64,000 nucleotides of DNA. Origin: Planctomycetaceae bacterium. Lineage in GTDB: Bacteria; Planctomycetota; Planctomycetia; Planctomycetales; Planctomycetaceae. Every line of letters begins with the position of its first letter. Position 1 is the stretch's first letter. The stretch lies in contig JANQSH010000179.1 in NCBI GenBank assembly GCA_028284145.1, forward strand, positions 50,607 through 114,606. The letters run 5' to 3'. A program made the translations under genes and the position numbers. This document shows positions 41,676 through 50,270 of the stretch, one piece after another. The notes under the pieces were generated by a model. That model saw only the letters and a program-made list of their open reading frames with translations. It searched no databases and was not told where the DNA came from.

Positions 41676-41866
41676 GGAGCGTATTACACTCATCTGTGCC
41701 GTGCTGGGCATCGTTCGGCCTGCAAACATATAGCGGCAAACGGATAAGTGCGGCGTCTTTCGATCGGCTATTATCGTTCCAAATGGAGCGTAAGCCGCCA
41801 CAGATAAATGTCCGTACTGCCTAGCCCCCCACGAGCCCGAAACGTTACACCAGAAAGTCTGCTCTA
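41676..41866 (-). repeat. family 1 repeat interrupted by a family 3 element
   Basis: TGGAGCGTATTACACTCATC to CGGCCTGCAAACA at the left and GCCCCCCACGAGCCCG to CAGAAAGTCTGCTCTA at the right are the two halves; a family 3 copy sits in the central loop. The composite separates two genes of the Tad block. Confidence 0.92.
41730..41823 (+). repeat. family 3 repeat nested in family 1
   Basis: TAGCGGCAAACGGATAAGTG to ATGTCCGTACTGCCTA, same orientation and core (CTTTCGATCGGCTATTATCG) as the copy at 20769. Confidence 0.92.
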
Positions 41867-42057
41867 TCAATAATGACCGCCAGGCAATCGGATCGCTTGC
41901 CAACGAGCCAGAAAGAGAGAATCTGGATTGACCAGTCATTCACGAAGTGGATGAAAACCGGAAGGTGCCGATTGTAACCGTTTCTGTGTATTTCACGGTC
42001 AAAAATCGCACAAACGACGTCCTATGCAATGAAAGATCGTTCTGTCCAGAACGAACA

Positions 42058-43215
42058 TCACGGATTTTTCACGCCCAATCGACGACCGAATACTTCCAAT
42101 TCCCTGATCTTCTCACGGATTGGCGTTTGTTCGGTTTCGAGTTTGGTGATTTTCGGCCCAATTCCCTTCAACTCTTCCTGCTCTGCTGCTGTCGGACTGG
42201 CATTGGTGCTGATGTCGATACGGCGTTGTCGTAATGCTTCAATTTCGGCTTCCCTGGCGGCAACCTGCTGGCGATACATTCGCAAAAACGCCTGTGTCAC
42301 TTTTCCCGGCACACCAGCATCGGTGAGCGAGCGACGTGTTCCCTTGAATGTTCCACGGATTTCGACAACCAATCGCTCCAACAACTCTTCTGCGAGTTTG
42401 TCGCGGATAATGGCCGGATCGTTTTCGGCCATCCGGTTCCAGTCAGTCAGGTCGCGACGTGTGCCACCGTTGCCTGGCAGGTGAAAGTCGGGTGCGCGCC
42501 CGAATCCACGCGGATACGGTTGCTTCAACTCATCGTCGTTGTCCAACGTTTCCAGGTCTTCGTTGTCAGGGCTCTGCAGCACATCGATGGCGGCCTGCAC
42601 GTAATCAGATGCTTCGCCCGGCACATGGTTTTCAATTTCCGTCAGAAAAAGCAGGGGAATGCGACGTTGATTGTTGCTGCCCAGCCCGATCGACCAGTAT
42701 TGCCAGCGGTTGTCGATCACGGGATGCTCGCGTAACAGGTCGACTCCCTCCGGGCGGACTTTCGTGAACATCGGCAGCGGTTCCTTGAAGTGAGCGTAAC
42801 CATGCCGCAAGCCGGATTGAAAATCGAACACACGGTCGTTGACGGGAATCGGAATCGTGTTGCCCGACTCCGTTTCAACCAGCATCGGGCCACGGGCGAC
42901 GGTCTGATCCATAATCGGATCGAAAGCGAACACTGGTGGGCCGTCATTCTTCGTGCCGAGCTTTTCGGTGGCTCGCCAGCCGCGCGGTGCATCGTTGGTG
43001 TTGCCGTTTCGTGGTCGCATAACCCGCCATTGCGATTCGCGCGCGTTCACAACCGTTTTAACCTTCCAGACAGCCCCGAAGGTAAAGACGATCATCAGCC
43101 CCACGACAAACATCATCAGCGGCAGATTCAACACCAGCTCAAGCGGTGCCAGACCGGATCGACTGCGACTACGATTCGATGATGATATTGGTCGATTGAT
43201 TTTCATCGTGGTCAT
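42058..43215 (-). CDS. TadE-like protein with prepilin-like N-terminus
   Basis: 385 residues. The N-terminus is basic, then SRSGLAPLELVLNLPLMMFV followed by more hydrophobic residues: Gly then Glu at +5, like a class III prepilin/TadE peptide. The rest is hydrophilic, with charged coiled-coil-like C-terminal sequence (QVAAREAEIEALRQRRIDIS and KGIGPKITKLETEQTPIREK). Probably a minor pseudopilin-like component processed by the TadV peptidase. The gene follows the TadG-like gene by 28 bases. Confidence 0.7.
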   Translation of the reverse strand: MTTMKINRPISSSNRSRSRSGLAPLELVLNLPLMMFVVGLMIVFTFGAVWKVKTVVNARESQWRVMRPRNGNTNDAPRGWRATEKLGTKNDGPPVFAFDPIMDQTVARGPMLVETESGNTIPIPVNDRVFDFQSGLRHGYAHFKEPLPMFTKVRPEGVDLLREHPVIDNRWQYWSIGLGSNNQRRIPLLFLTEIENHVPGEASDYVQAAIDVLQSPDNEDLETLDNDDELKQPYPRGFGRAPDFHLPGNGGTRRDLTDWNRMAENDPAIIRDKLAEELLERLVVEIRGTFKGTRRSLTDAGVPGKVTQAFLRMYRQQVAAREAEIEALRQRRIDISTNASPTAAEQEELKGIGPKITKLETEQTPIREKIRELEVFGRRLGVKNP

Positions 43216-43243
43216 TCAAACAGGAATTCGATGAACTCTTTCG

Positions 43244-45004
43244 TCAATGCGTGTTAATGCGGCTCAATTCTCGCCTGGTCGTGTCGCCCAGGCTGGGTAA
43301 TTCAAATTGTCGATCAAAATTCTCACTGGGTGGAGTCTGCAGAATCTGTGGTAGCGTACTGGTTGTGGCCGGCACGAGTTGAACAGTCCAGTTCTGATTG
43401 AACAGGTCCCAATTTCCGGGCCAGCCTTCGTAACACCAGATCTCGTTGTCAACCGAATCGGGATCTTCGTTCGCTTCTTCTTCGGGCAGGTTTTTCGGCA
43501 GGCTGGGGGCATCAAATCCATAAGTGCCGCCGATGCCATATTCTGTCGGCCTTCCACCGCAACGGAAATAGCGACGGTAGCGTCGCCCGCGCGGGACAAA
43601 CACCCGGCATTGGGCGAACGTCATGGTCGGGCGATTATTGCGGGGATCTGTCGTGTTGCCGAACGTTTCGCCAAATACCGATGACAGCGGGTTGTGGAAA
43701 ATCCCCGACCCCATCGCATGCATCGTGTCGCGATAAACGACCGAGACGAAATCAAAATTCCGTTCGAGGTAGAGATTGGGATCGCCCGGTTCCGTCAGTG
43801 ATTCATCACTGGTCAGCAAGTCGACGATCTCAGTATCCGACTGACTTCGCAACACGACCGGCATATTCGTGTCGGGGTATTCAATCTCCAGCAATTGTCG
43901 TAGTTGCGTCAGCGAGGCAATCCGCCACAACCAGTAAAAGTGAGGCAACTCCGCGTCGCGTCGAAACAGCATTAGACGATCCCGATTCCACAAATCGAGA
44001 TAGTGCATCGACATCCGTTTTCGCTGGCTTTCGGCCGTGTTGAAGTAAGAATCGTATTGTTCAGCCGTCAAATAGTTGATGTCCGATCCTGTTGCGGAAA
44101 CATCAACGGCGGGAATCGTCCGCATGAAGGGATCTTCCTGAGAGTCAGCATCGACTGGTTCCATGGCGGTCCGCCAGAGGACGGCGAACTGCGGCCCGCG
44201 CTGGATCGTTCCATCGCCGCGACTGCGAGCTGTCAATCGGTCGGCATTAATGGAGCCGGTGGAGAGTTGCGTTTCCGAACCGTAATGATTGCGCTGCAAT
44301 TCGCCGTGACGGTAGGCCACTTCAAAAGTGGCCTGTTGTGCCAATCCGGGAACTTGACGAATGAGCGTTCGCTGGAATTTGGGAATCAACTCTTCGGAGA
44401 GAATCATCTCGAACACCGGGAGCGTCAGTTCCGACGAAGCCTCGGTTAAATCGCCAAATTCCTGCACTGCGCGGCGTTCGGGGCCACCCGGTTGTGTTCC
44501 CCCCGCGTGATTTTGAATGGCGATGCCGAGGTTGTTCAGCTTCTGTGTTTCCGCCTTCGTCAGTAAACCGCCCGCCTCCTCCCAGGCATCCAGAATCGGC
44601 CCGGTGAGCGGCTCGACGTTGCGATCCCGACCTTCACGTAAATAGGCGGTCATGGCGAAAACGTCGCACAGGAGATGATTGGAGAACGACAAGGCGTTCA
44701 TCCCGCGAGCGACCGTGACGGTACCAGAATAGGCCGAGGCATCCGCTGCGTTCTGCATCTTGACCTTGTCGTCGACATGCAGCGACACGTTCATGATCAT
44801 GACGAGCAGGAAAGTGAACATCATCATCGCGAAAACGGAGAGAATGCTGATCGTTCCCCGCTGATTGTGATGCAGGCATTTCGCTCCGTCAGCGAAAAGA
44901 GTGAAGCCCTGCAACGTCAACGCACACAACGATCGCGGAGTGGCGAAAAGAGTTGCCCTCTTCTGAGCGACGCTGATCGTATTGTTACGGTGTCGGCAGT
45001 TCAT
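43244..45004 (-). CDS. TadG-like pilus assembly protein
   Basis: About 586 residues from the ATG at 45004. After about 45 residues, NQRGTISILSVFAMMMFTFL forms a single N-terminal helix with the Gly-Thr-Ile pattern of TadE/TadG/putative Flp proteins, followed by QNAADASAYSGTVTVARGMN, the typical TadG sequence. The large remainder is extracytoplasmic with few recognisable features. It follows the TadE-like gene by 12 bases. Confidence 0.78.
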   Translation of the reverse strand: MNCRHRNNTISVAQKRATLFATPRSLCALTLQGFTLFADGAKCLHHNQRGTISILSVFAMMMFTFLLVMIMNVSLHVDDKVKMQNAADASAYSGTVTVARGMNALSFSNHLLCDVFAMTAYLREGRDRNVEPLTGPILDAWEEAGGLLTKAETQKLNNLGIAIQNHAGGTQPGGPERRAVQEFGDLTEASSELTLPVFEMILSEELIPKFQRTLIRQVPGLAQQATFEVAYRHGELQRNHYGSETQLSTGSINADRLTARSRGDGTIQRGPQFAVLWRTAMEPVDADSQEDPFMRTIPAVDVSATGSDINYLTAEQYDSYFNTAESQRKRMSMHYLDLWNRDRLMLFRRDAELPHFYWLWRIASLTQLRQLLEIEYPDTNMPVVLRSQSDTEIVDLLTSDESLTEPGDPNLYLERNFDFVSVVYRDTMHAMGSGIFHNPLSSVFGETFGNTTDPRNNRPTMTFAQCRVFVPRGRRYRRYFRCGGRPTEYGIGGTYGFDAPSLPKNLPEEEANEDPDSVDNEIWCYEGWPGNWDLFNQNWTVQLVPATTSTLPQILQTPPSENFDRQFELPSLGDTTRRELSRINTH

Positions 45005-45016
45005 GATCAAATCAGA

Positions 45017-46090
45017 TTATTCTTCCATTTGTCGGTAGGGACGGACCGATTTGAAACCTTCATTCGTCAGTGTAGCTGAGGCCCAGATTCGTGTGTTGTA
45101 GACGCCGGAACTGCGACCAATTCTCGGAGCCACTCGATCGGGTTGACCATCAGCCCGCACAATATATTTTGCCAGAAAACGCCCGGGACCTGGAATGAGG
45201 GCCAGGTTGTGAGTGACCGTGACGGAAACGGGATCCTGCCAGCCGACTTCGCTGCGGTCCCAGTCCCGCACACCCGTGTAATACCGTTCGCCCTCTTCGT
45301 CGTATTCAAAAATCGGCATGCGAGGATTGTACGTCAGCCCCGCTTCGGTGTTTTTGTCAATGAAGGAAATTCGCACGACTGTGTTCTCGTAAGCGTAGGA
45401 AATTTTGTTCGACAACCGCGCGGGGACACGCGCGTTCTGCAGAGACGCCGGCACCATATTGGAATAGACCGATTTCGCGGCACCAATTTGGGGAATGAAC
45501 CGGGTATTCCCTTCGTCCAGCATCACATCGCGCGAGGGAGACACTGCTGCACAGGCCAGGGCTGCGGCGTCGAAGATTTTGCGGTATTTGTACGAGTTGT
45601 AGCCGAACATGTTTGTTTCGATGTTTTCGTCGATCTCTTCCAGATAATTCCAGACGTTGGCATCCCCCGATTGCAACAGGTCGCTGCGGCGGTAAGACAA
45701 AACAGTGGGCCGGTCTTCCCCCACATTGTCAGCGGTCAAACCATCTGGCAGAACGTTCTGCTTTTCAATTTCGCCATCAAGCAGTTCGACCTCAGCGGGA
45801 ATCCAGACGCTGGCCGCTCTCGCCGTGGCAAAGGCGGCATACTCCAGCACCACCCGCCCGATCATCAATTGGCTGATCTGCACAATCAGCATCACAATCA
45901 TGATGAACAGCGGCAGCACCAACACGAAGGAAAGACTCTGGACCGCACCCTGTTCACATCGATGCAGTGAACGTAGACGACCGATTTCCCACTTTGCCCC
46001 GCACAATTTGACCAGCAGTACCAACGCGAAGCAGCAGATTACCAATGCGATCAGGCCGGGGCAGCAGGCTTGCAGCAGAGCAGAATGCAC
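45017..46090 (-). CDS. TadE-like pilus assembly protein
   Basis: 357 residues from a GTG preceded by GAGGTTTACGAC. A first helix (about 8-30) is followed by CEQGAVQSLSFVLVLPLFIM and VLEYAAFATARAASVWIPAE, a clear TadE-domain helix. The extracytoplasmic rest is beta-rich and ends with SVTVTHNLALIPGPGRFLAK, reminiscent of TadE tails. It is part of the tightly packed tadV-tadE-tadG run. Confidence 0.82.
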   Translation of the reverse strand: MHSALLQACCPGLIALVICCFALVLLVKLCGAKWEIGRLRSLHRCEQGAVQSLSFVLVLPLFIMIVMLIVQISQLMIGRVVLEYAAFATARAASVWIPAEVELLDGEIEKQNVLPDGLTADNVGEDRPTVLSYRRSDLLQSGDANVWNYLEEIDENIETNMFGYNSYKYRKIFDAAALACAAVSPSRDVMLDEGNTRFIPQIGAAKSVYSNMVPASLQNARVPARLSNKISYAYENTVVRISFIDKNTEAGLTYNPRMPIFEYDEEGERYYTGVRDWDRSEVGWQDPVSVTVTHNLALIPGPGRFLAKYIVRADGQPDRVAPRIGRSSGVYNTRIWASATLTNEGFKSVRPYRQMEE

Positions 46091-46126
46091 GTCGTAAACC
46101 TCGTCGCTGAAAATGCAGAATGAACC

Positions 46127-46654
46127 TCAACTCAGAAAACCCTGCCAGTCTGACCATGTGACGATGACCGTAGCCAGCAAACCAGATGGTGCGAGAAACA
46201 GTCCTCGTTTCAGTGGTTTTCGTTCGTCCCGCGTGAGGGAAACCCATCCGCCTGTTTTGACAATCAGACCGACATGTTCGACCGTTTTGCTGACAATCCG
46301 CCAGGCACCGATTTGCCAGACCAGAATGCTCAACGCCAGAATCGCGCCGAGTACGAACGTCCAAAGTAATGCTTCGATTCCTCGATATAACCCGAGACCA
46401 GCACCCATCATAGCCAGCATTTTGACATCACCCCCGCCGACTCCGAACAGCATAAAGCAGAGCAGCATGATGAAACCGCACGCCAGAAAACCAAGTAAAC
46501 CGCTTTCCAATGCCTCGGCTCCATTTTCAAGATAGTTGACAATCAGCAGGACCACGATGCCGGGGTAGGTGGTCCAATTATAGATAATGTGCTGTCGTAC
46601 GTCGGTAAACGTGGCGACGGCAAGGAACAGGAATAGCAGAATGAGTGTGATCAT
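46127..46654 (-). CDS. tadV: TadV/CpaA prepilin peptidase (A24 family)
   Basis: 175 residues of mostly membrane helix. The two catalytic Asp motifs of A24 peptidases are visible: FTDVRQHIIYNW near the N-terminus and VGGGDVKMLAMMGAGLG about residue 90. It would cleave the Flp and TadE-like precursors encoded alongside. The ATG at 46654 is preferred because the first helix begins there; a TTG at 46687 is possible. Confidence 0.88.
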   Translation of the reverse strand: MITLILLFLFLAVATFTDVRQHIIYNWTTYPGIVVLLIVNYLENGAEALESGLLGFLACGFIMLLCFMLFGVGGGDVKMLAMMGAGLGLYRGIEALLWTFVLGAILALSILVWQIGAWRIVSKTVEHVGLIVKTGGWVSLTRDERKPLKRGLFLAPSGLLATVIVTWSDWQGFLS

Positions 46655-46696
46655 CAGCACGGCGGCACACGACCTGTCGACCCGCAACCAATCGAC

Positions 46697-46942
46697 TCAC
46701 CACAGCGATAAAGCATAAGTCGTGAACAACAAAACGGCAGCAGGATGGCTCCCGATGACGGCATCCAATGAGGATACAATCTGCGTAACACCGTTTGCCG
46801 CCAGGACACAGACAAAAAAACAACGTACCGGGAACAGAATCGCTCCCGATGCCGCCCAACTCAATAGTTTTCGCACCGGAAACAGTTTCAAAACCGGTTG
46901 GCAGCAAGAATTCGCAACCAAGTCTTCTCGCGAATGTGGCAC
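46697..46942 (-). CDS. possible small membrane protein in Tad block
   Basis: An 81-codon frame (GTG start) between flp and tadV, with hydrophobic segments near residues 30-55 and 65-80. It fills an otherwise empty gap in a packed cluster, but there is no domain and no clear ribosome site. Confidence 0.3.
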   Translation of the reverse strand: MPHSREDLVANSCCQPVLKLFPVRKLLSWAASGAILFPVRCFFVCVLAANGVTQIVSSLDAVIGSHPAAVLLFTTYALSLW

Positions 46943-46970
46943 ACAAAGGTCTTGAACTGCTCAGTGGAAA

Positions 46971-47219
46971 CTATGGATCGGCCACTTCAGTCGGTGTATC
47001 GAAAAGATTGCCACTACCAACGTTATGGCTTTCCTCTTCGACCGCATCGAGACCACTTTCAAAGAAAGCTTCAATCCGCGGCCATGCGAAACGAAGGAGG
47101 AAAATGAGAATCGGCAGCGCGATGGCCCCGATGATCAGCACCGTTTCCAATGTCACCGCACCCCGCTCGTCGTTATGGACGCGCTGGAGCAGTGAACGAA
47201 GCGTCAATTTGTTGTCCAT
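46971..47219 (-). CDS. flp: Flp-like pilin
   Basis: 82 residues. NDERGAVTLETVLIIGAIAL is a class III prepilin cleavage region (cut after Gly, Glu at +5) followed by one helix, with a short acidic C-terminus. The start at 47219 (MDNKLTLRSL) follows AAAGGAAAGGGTACGACA. Likely the major or a minor pilin of the adjacent Tad machine; somewhat longer than classic Flp. Confidence 0.8.
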   Translation of the reverse strand: MDNKLTLRSLLQRVHNDERGAVTLETVLIIGAIALPILIFLLRFAWPRIEAFFESGLDAVEEESHNVGSGNLFDTPTEVADP

Positions 47220-47281
47220 TGTCGTACCCTTTCCTTTCCCGAATGCCAGATTTACCCGCGTTTGAATTCTGTCCTGCCCGT

Positions 47282-47467
47282 TTACATGAAGGGCCATACC
47301 ACCATTACGATGATCATTTCGTAGACCATTTGTATGATCCGGGTTCCGGTTGGAATGATGAAGGCAACCATGGGAAGAATCACCCCCAACACCAGCACGA
47401 AATCCAGCGTTGACGCCCCACGATGGCGATTTTTCAATTTTGACGTTTGAAGGCGATGCACACGCAT
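47282..47467 (-). CDS. second pilin-like small protein
   Basis: 61 residues: a basic N-terminus, then RHRGASTLDFVLVLGVILPM, Gly followed by an acidic residue at +5 (Asp), then a hydrophobic helix through the C-terminus. It looks like a Flp/TadE-type substrate of TadV. The next gene in the same direction is flp, 62 bases away. Confidence 0.65.
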   Translation of the reverse strand: MRVHRLQTSKLKNRHRGASTLDFVLVLGVILPMVAFIIPTGTRIIQMVYEMIIVMVVWPFM

Positions 47468-47819
47468 TTCAATGTTTGATTCCTGCGATGTTTTGCCGGT
47501 AAGCCACCTGAACTGGCAACTGTTAACCCGGAACAGGATGATCATTGCAAATCAAGTTTCGATCGCCCGACGCATCTGCACACCAGATCTGCATTCGCAA
47601 TTCCGAGCGGTTCATCGTATCCGCTCAATTCCCAAGGGTCCAGCATGAAATCAAGTCGGTCCCTCGACACGATTTGTGATCCATCGAAAGGAAGAAATGA
47701 TATGGTTCCTTTCTTTGATACCAACCTGATATGTCGGATCTTTCACCAAATACTGCTAATTCAGGTAATTTATGGAAAGGCGACGAATCGTTCTTCAGCG
47801 AATCGCAGTTCAGAACCAG
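47468..47819. other. gap upstream of the pilin genes
   Basis: About 350 bases between the second cpaF and the pilin genes; probably carries the pilin promoter and leader. A 60-codon minus-strand frame (47542-47724) is present but unconvincing. Confidence 0.45.
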
Positions 47820-48935
47820 TTACGATTCACCCCACAGACCACGGGTCAGTTTGATTGAATCTTCCATTCCCTGCTCGAACGGCTCGTTTGCGAAGGTTGG
47901 TTTGATGCCCGTGTGTTCCAGTTTCGCTACCAGTCGGCCTTCCGGTGTTCGGCCCTTGAGTTTGGAAACCATGATGTCCTGAAACTGATACCGGTCGTTG
48001 GCATCGAGGCCCAGCGATTCGCTGATGCGCGTGATTTTTCGCGAGCCGTCTTCCACAAACCGCGTCAATTGTACGACGACATGGATGGCGGATGCAACCT
48101 GAGCCCGGGCGACGTGCACCGGAATGTCGATGTCGGACATCAGCGAAAGCGTTTCCAGCCGGATCATTGCATCATGCGGTGTGGTTGCATGGACGGTTGT
48201 CATGCTGCCATCGTGACCACTGATCATCGACTGCACCATGTCGAGTGCTTCGCCACTGCGGACTTCGCCGACGACAATCCGATCCGGACGCATTCGCAAC
48301 GACGCGATAAACAACTGCCGAATCGACACGCCGCCCCGTCCATACGTGTCCGCCTGTTGCGATTCGAGATAAAGTGAATGTTTCTGCTGTAGTTTCAATT
48401 CGGAACTGTCTTCGATGACGACGATCCGCTCATCTTCGGGAATGGCTGTGGAGACCGCGTTGAGCATCGACGTTTTCCCGGTCCCTGTTCCTCCGGCAAT
48501 GACAATGTTCTTTCGCAGTTTGACGCAGACTTCCAGAAACTCTTTCGCTGCGTCCGACAGACTCCCCAGCCGGACGAAATCGTCCATCGAGAAAATGTCG
48601 CGTAAAAACTTCCGAATTGTCAGGTACGTTCCCCGTCGGGCGCTGGGTGGAATCACCGCATGCACGCGGGAACCGTCCGGCAGCCGGGCATCAAGAATCG
48701 GGCGGTCCTCGTCGATTTCCCTGCCGACATATTGTGCGACGTTATGGATGGCTGAGCGGAGTGCATCTTCGCTGGCAAATCGAGCATCAGTCTCGTACAA
48801 CCGTCCTCGCTTCTCGACAAAAATCTCGTCGTAACCGTTGACCATCACCTCCGATACTTCCTCATCGTGAAGAAAGTCACCAATCGGGCCAAGGAAATAG
48901 TCGAGACTCGCTTCAAAAATCGTTTCGCGGGACAT
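47820..48935 (-). CDS. cpaF: second CpaF/TadA pilus ATPase
   Basis: 371 residues from the ATG at 48935 (MSRETIFEAS), which follows GGAAGAAATTTC. Full secretion-ATPase motif set: AGGTGTGKTSML, VVIEDSSELKL, MRPDRIVVGEVRSGEALDM and HDGSMTTVHATT. Unlike the FHA-fused paralogue in the same cluster it has a short N-terminal domain (ASLDYFLGPIGDFLHDEEVS). It is the first gene of the minus-strand Tad block. Confidence 0.9.
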   Translation of the reverse strand: MSRETIFEASLDYFLGPIGDFLHDEEVSEVMVNGYDEIFVEKRGRLYETDARFASEDALRSAIHNVAQYVGREIDEDRPILDARLPDGSRVHAVIPPSARRGTYLTIRKFLRDIFSMDDFVRLGSLSDAAKEFLEVCVKLRKNIVIAGGTGTGKTSMLNAVSTAIPEDERIVVIEDSSELKLQQKHSLYLESQQADTYGRGGVSIRQLFIASLRMRPDRIVVGEVRSGEALDMVQSMISGHDGSMTTVHATTPHDAMIRLETLSLMSDIDIPVHVARAQVASAIHVVVQLTRFVEDGSRKITRISESLGLDANDRYQFQDIMVSKLKGRTPEGRLVAKLEHTGIKPTFANEPFEQGMEDSIKLTRGLWGES

Positions 48936-49170
48936 GAAATTTCTTCCATCAGCCAACGGGATTCGGGAAAGGGCAGGTTTTCTTTTTGCCACAGTTGTCT
49001 ATTGTTCTTTATGAACACGGCACGTCAATGCCATCGAGCAGTGACGAAGTAACACAGTCGAGCCGAACCTGATGATGCCCCTTCCACAATTGCCTTTGAC
49101 GCTGTATGAATGACGTCTGCCTTTGCCAGAGAGATCCCGGAAAACAGTTCCATTCCCAAATTAAAGCACT
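48936..49170. promoter_or_regulatory. divergent promoter region
   Basis: The 235 bases between the second cpaF and the redoxin-like gene must carry promoters for both directions; no specific boxes could be assigned. Confidence 0.4.
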
Positions 49171-49761
49171 GTGAATCGAAGCCGCCTTTTTTTGCTCCTG
49201 CTCCCCGTCGCCGCAACCGCGATTGTCGTTCTCTGTCTTTACAAGACACGGGTCGGCGGGCATTCCGTGCTGCAGGCGAATATCACTGTTCGCAATAATG
49301 CACCTGACATCTCCGGCTGGGCGGCGGAACAAAATCGATTCGGTTTGCGGGGTTATCTTGGTCGGCATCGTGTGCTCGTGATTTTCGTTGACGATCTCAA
49401 AACAGACAGGCCACTCCTTAATTTGCGGGATTACTTTGAAGTGATCGATCAGGCAGATGTGAAAATCGTCGCCGTGAGTGTCGCCCTGCCATCGCAAAAC
49501 CGGACGACCATTCAAGAGACCGGATCGTTTCCCTTCCCGGTCGTGAGCGATCCCGATTTGAAAATCCACCGCAATTGGGGACGACTTGACGAAAAAGATC
49601 AACCAGAAACCGGATTGTTCGTCATCGACCGCACGGGGCGAGTTGAATTCCTGGACGGCAAGCCGAATCCGAAAAACGATGTGCATGATACACTACAGGA
49701 ATTGAAGATCGACATTCACCCGATAAGAGAAAATCATGAACGTGGCAAACGACATCGATAA
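49171..49761 (+). CDS. redoxin-like protein lacking active-site cysteine
   Basis: 196 residues from a GTG: an N-terminal membrane anchor (about 3-22), then an AhpC/TSA thioredoxin-fold domain (NAPDISGWAAEQNRFGLRGY, VLVIFVDDLKTDRPL, FPFPVVSDPDLKIHRNWG, TGLFVIDRTGRVEFLDGK). The peroxidatic Cys expected shortly after the VLVIF strand is absent, and only one Cys occurs, in the anchor. Probably not a peroxidase. The next gene overlaps its end by 26 bases. Confidence 0.75.
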   Translation: MNRSRLFLLLLPVAATAIVVLCLYKTRVGGHSVLQANITVRNNAPDISGWAAEQNRFGLRGYLGRHRVLVIFVDDLKTDRPLLNLRDYFEVIDQADVKIVAVSVALPSQNRTTIQETGSFPFPVVSDPDLKIHRNWGRLDEKDQPETGLFVIDRTGRVEFLDGKPNPKNDVHDTLQELKIDIHPIRENHERGKRHR

Positions 49762-50191
49762 TGATCCGTCAGATGAACCAACATCGAACAGGGAAATCTC
49801 CTCTGGCACTTGGATTGTCATCGCAATGTTTGCTTTTGGCACCATACTGACCACGACACTTTTCATCTACTGGGAAATGCACACCGCTCCCTATCGGCCT
49901 TTACAGCAGGCGATTGTTGCCGAGTTTCCGAAGTCGAAGCCGCGCGTGGAGGGAGGGCAGCGGAAATCGCACAAAGATTCGCCCATGACGTTGCGAGTTG
50001 TGATGTCTGTTCTGTTCGACCCCAATGAGGAAAAGAATGGGCTGAAAGTGAATTCGACTATCGACAAAGTACAGGAGCTGGCAGATCAACATCACGATTT
50101 ATCTGGTTTCGACATGCTGCACGTGCATCTTTACCACACGCCCCCGGAACAGGAGATATCGCAAAAGTCGATTGAGCGGGAGTTACCGTGA
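49736..50191 (+). CDS. membrane-anchored protein of unknown function
   Basis: 151 residues: acidic N-terminus, one membrane helix (about 25-45, WIVIAMFAFGTILTTTLFIY) and an extracytoplasmic domain ending in HHDLSGFDMLHVHLYHTPPE. No family recognised. Overlaps the redoxin-like gene and is followed at once by the GTPase-like gene; the three look like an operon. Confidence 0.65.
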   Translation: MNVANDIDNDPSDEPTSNREISSGTWIVIAMFAFGTILTTTLFIYWEMHTAPYRPLQQAIVAEFPKSKPRVEGGQRKSHKDSPMTLRVVMSVLFDPNEEKNGLKVNSTIDKVQELADQHHDLSGFDMLHVHLYHTPPEQEISQKSIERELP

Positions 50192-50270
50192 CTTTTGAGT
50201 CATCGTGGGTTACAAAGCCGACAACTGGCCCCAGTGGGCATCGTCTCCCAGGGGGCATGTCCTTGAAGAG

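Noticed and set aside
46795..47265. A 156-codon plus-strand frame over the flp region
   Set aside because: It is the antisense shadow of flp and the neighbouring gap; flp has a prepilin motif, a good ribosome site and a cluster context.
47542..47724. A 60-codon minus-strand frame between the second cpaF and the pilins
   Set aside because: TTG start, no ribosome site at a proper distance and no recognisable feature; the region is more likely the pilin leader.
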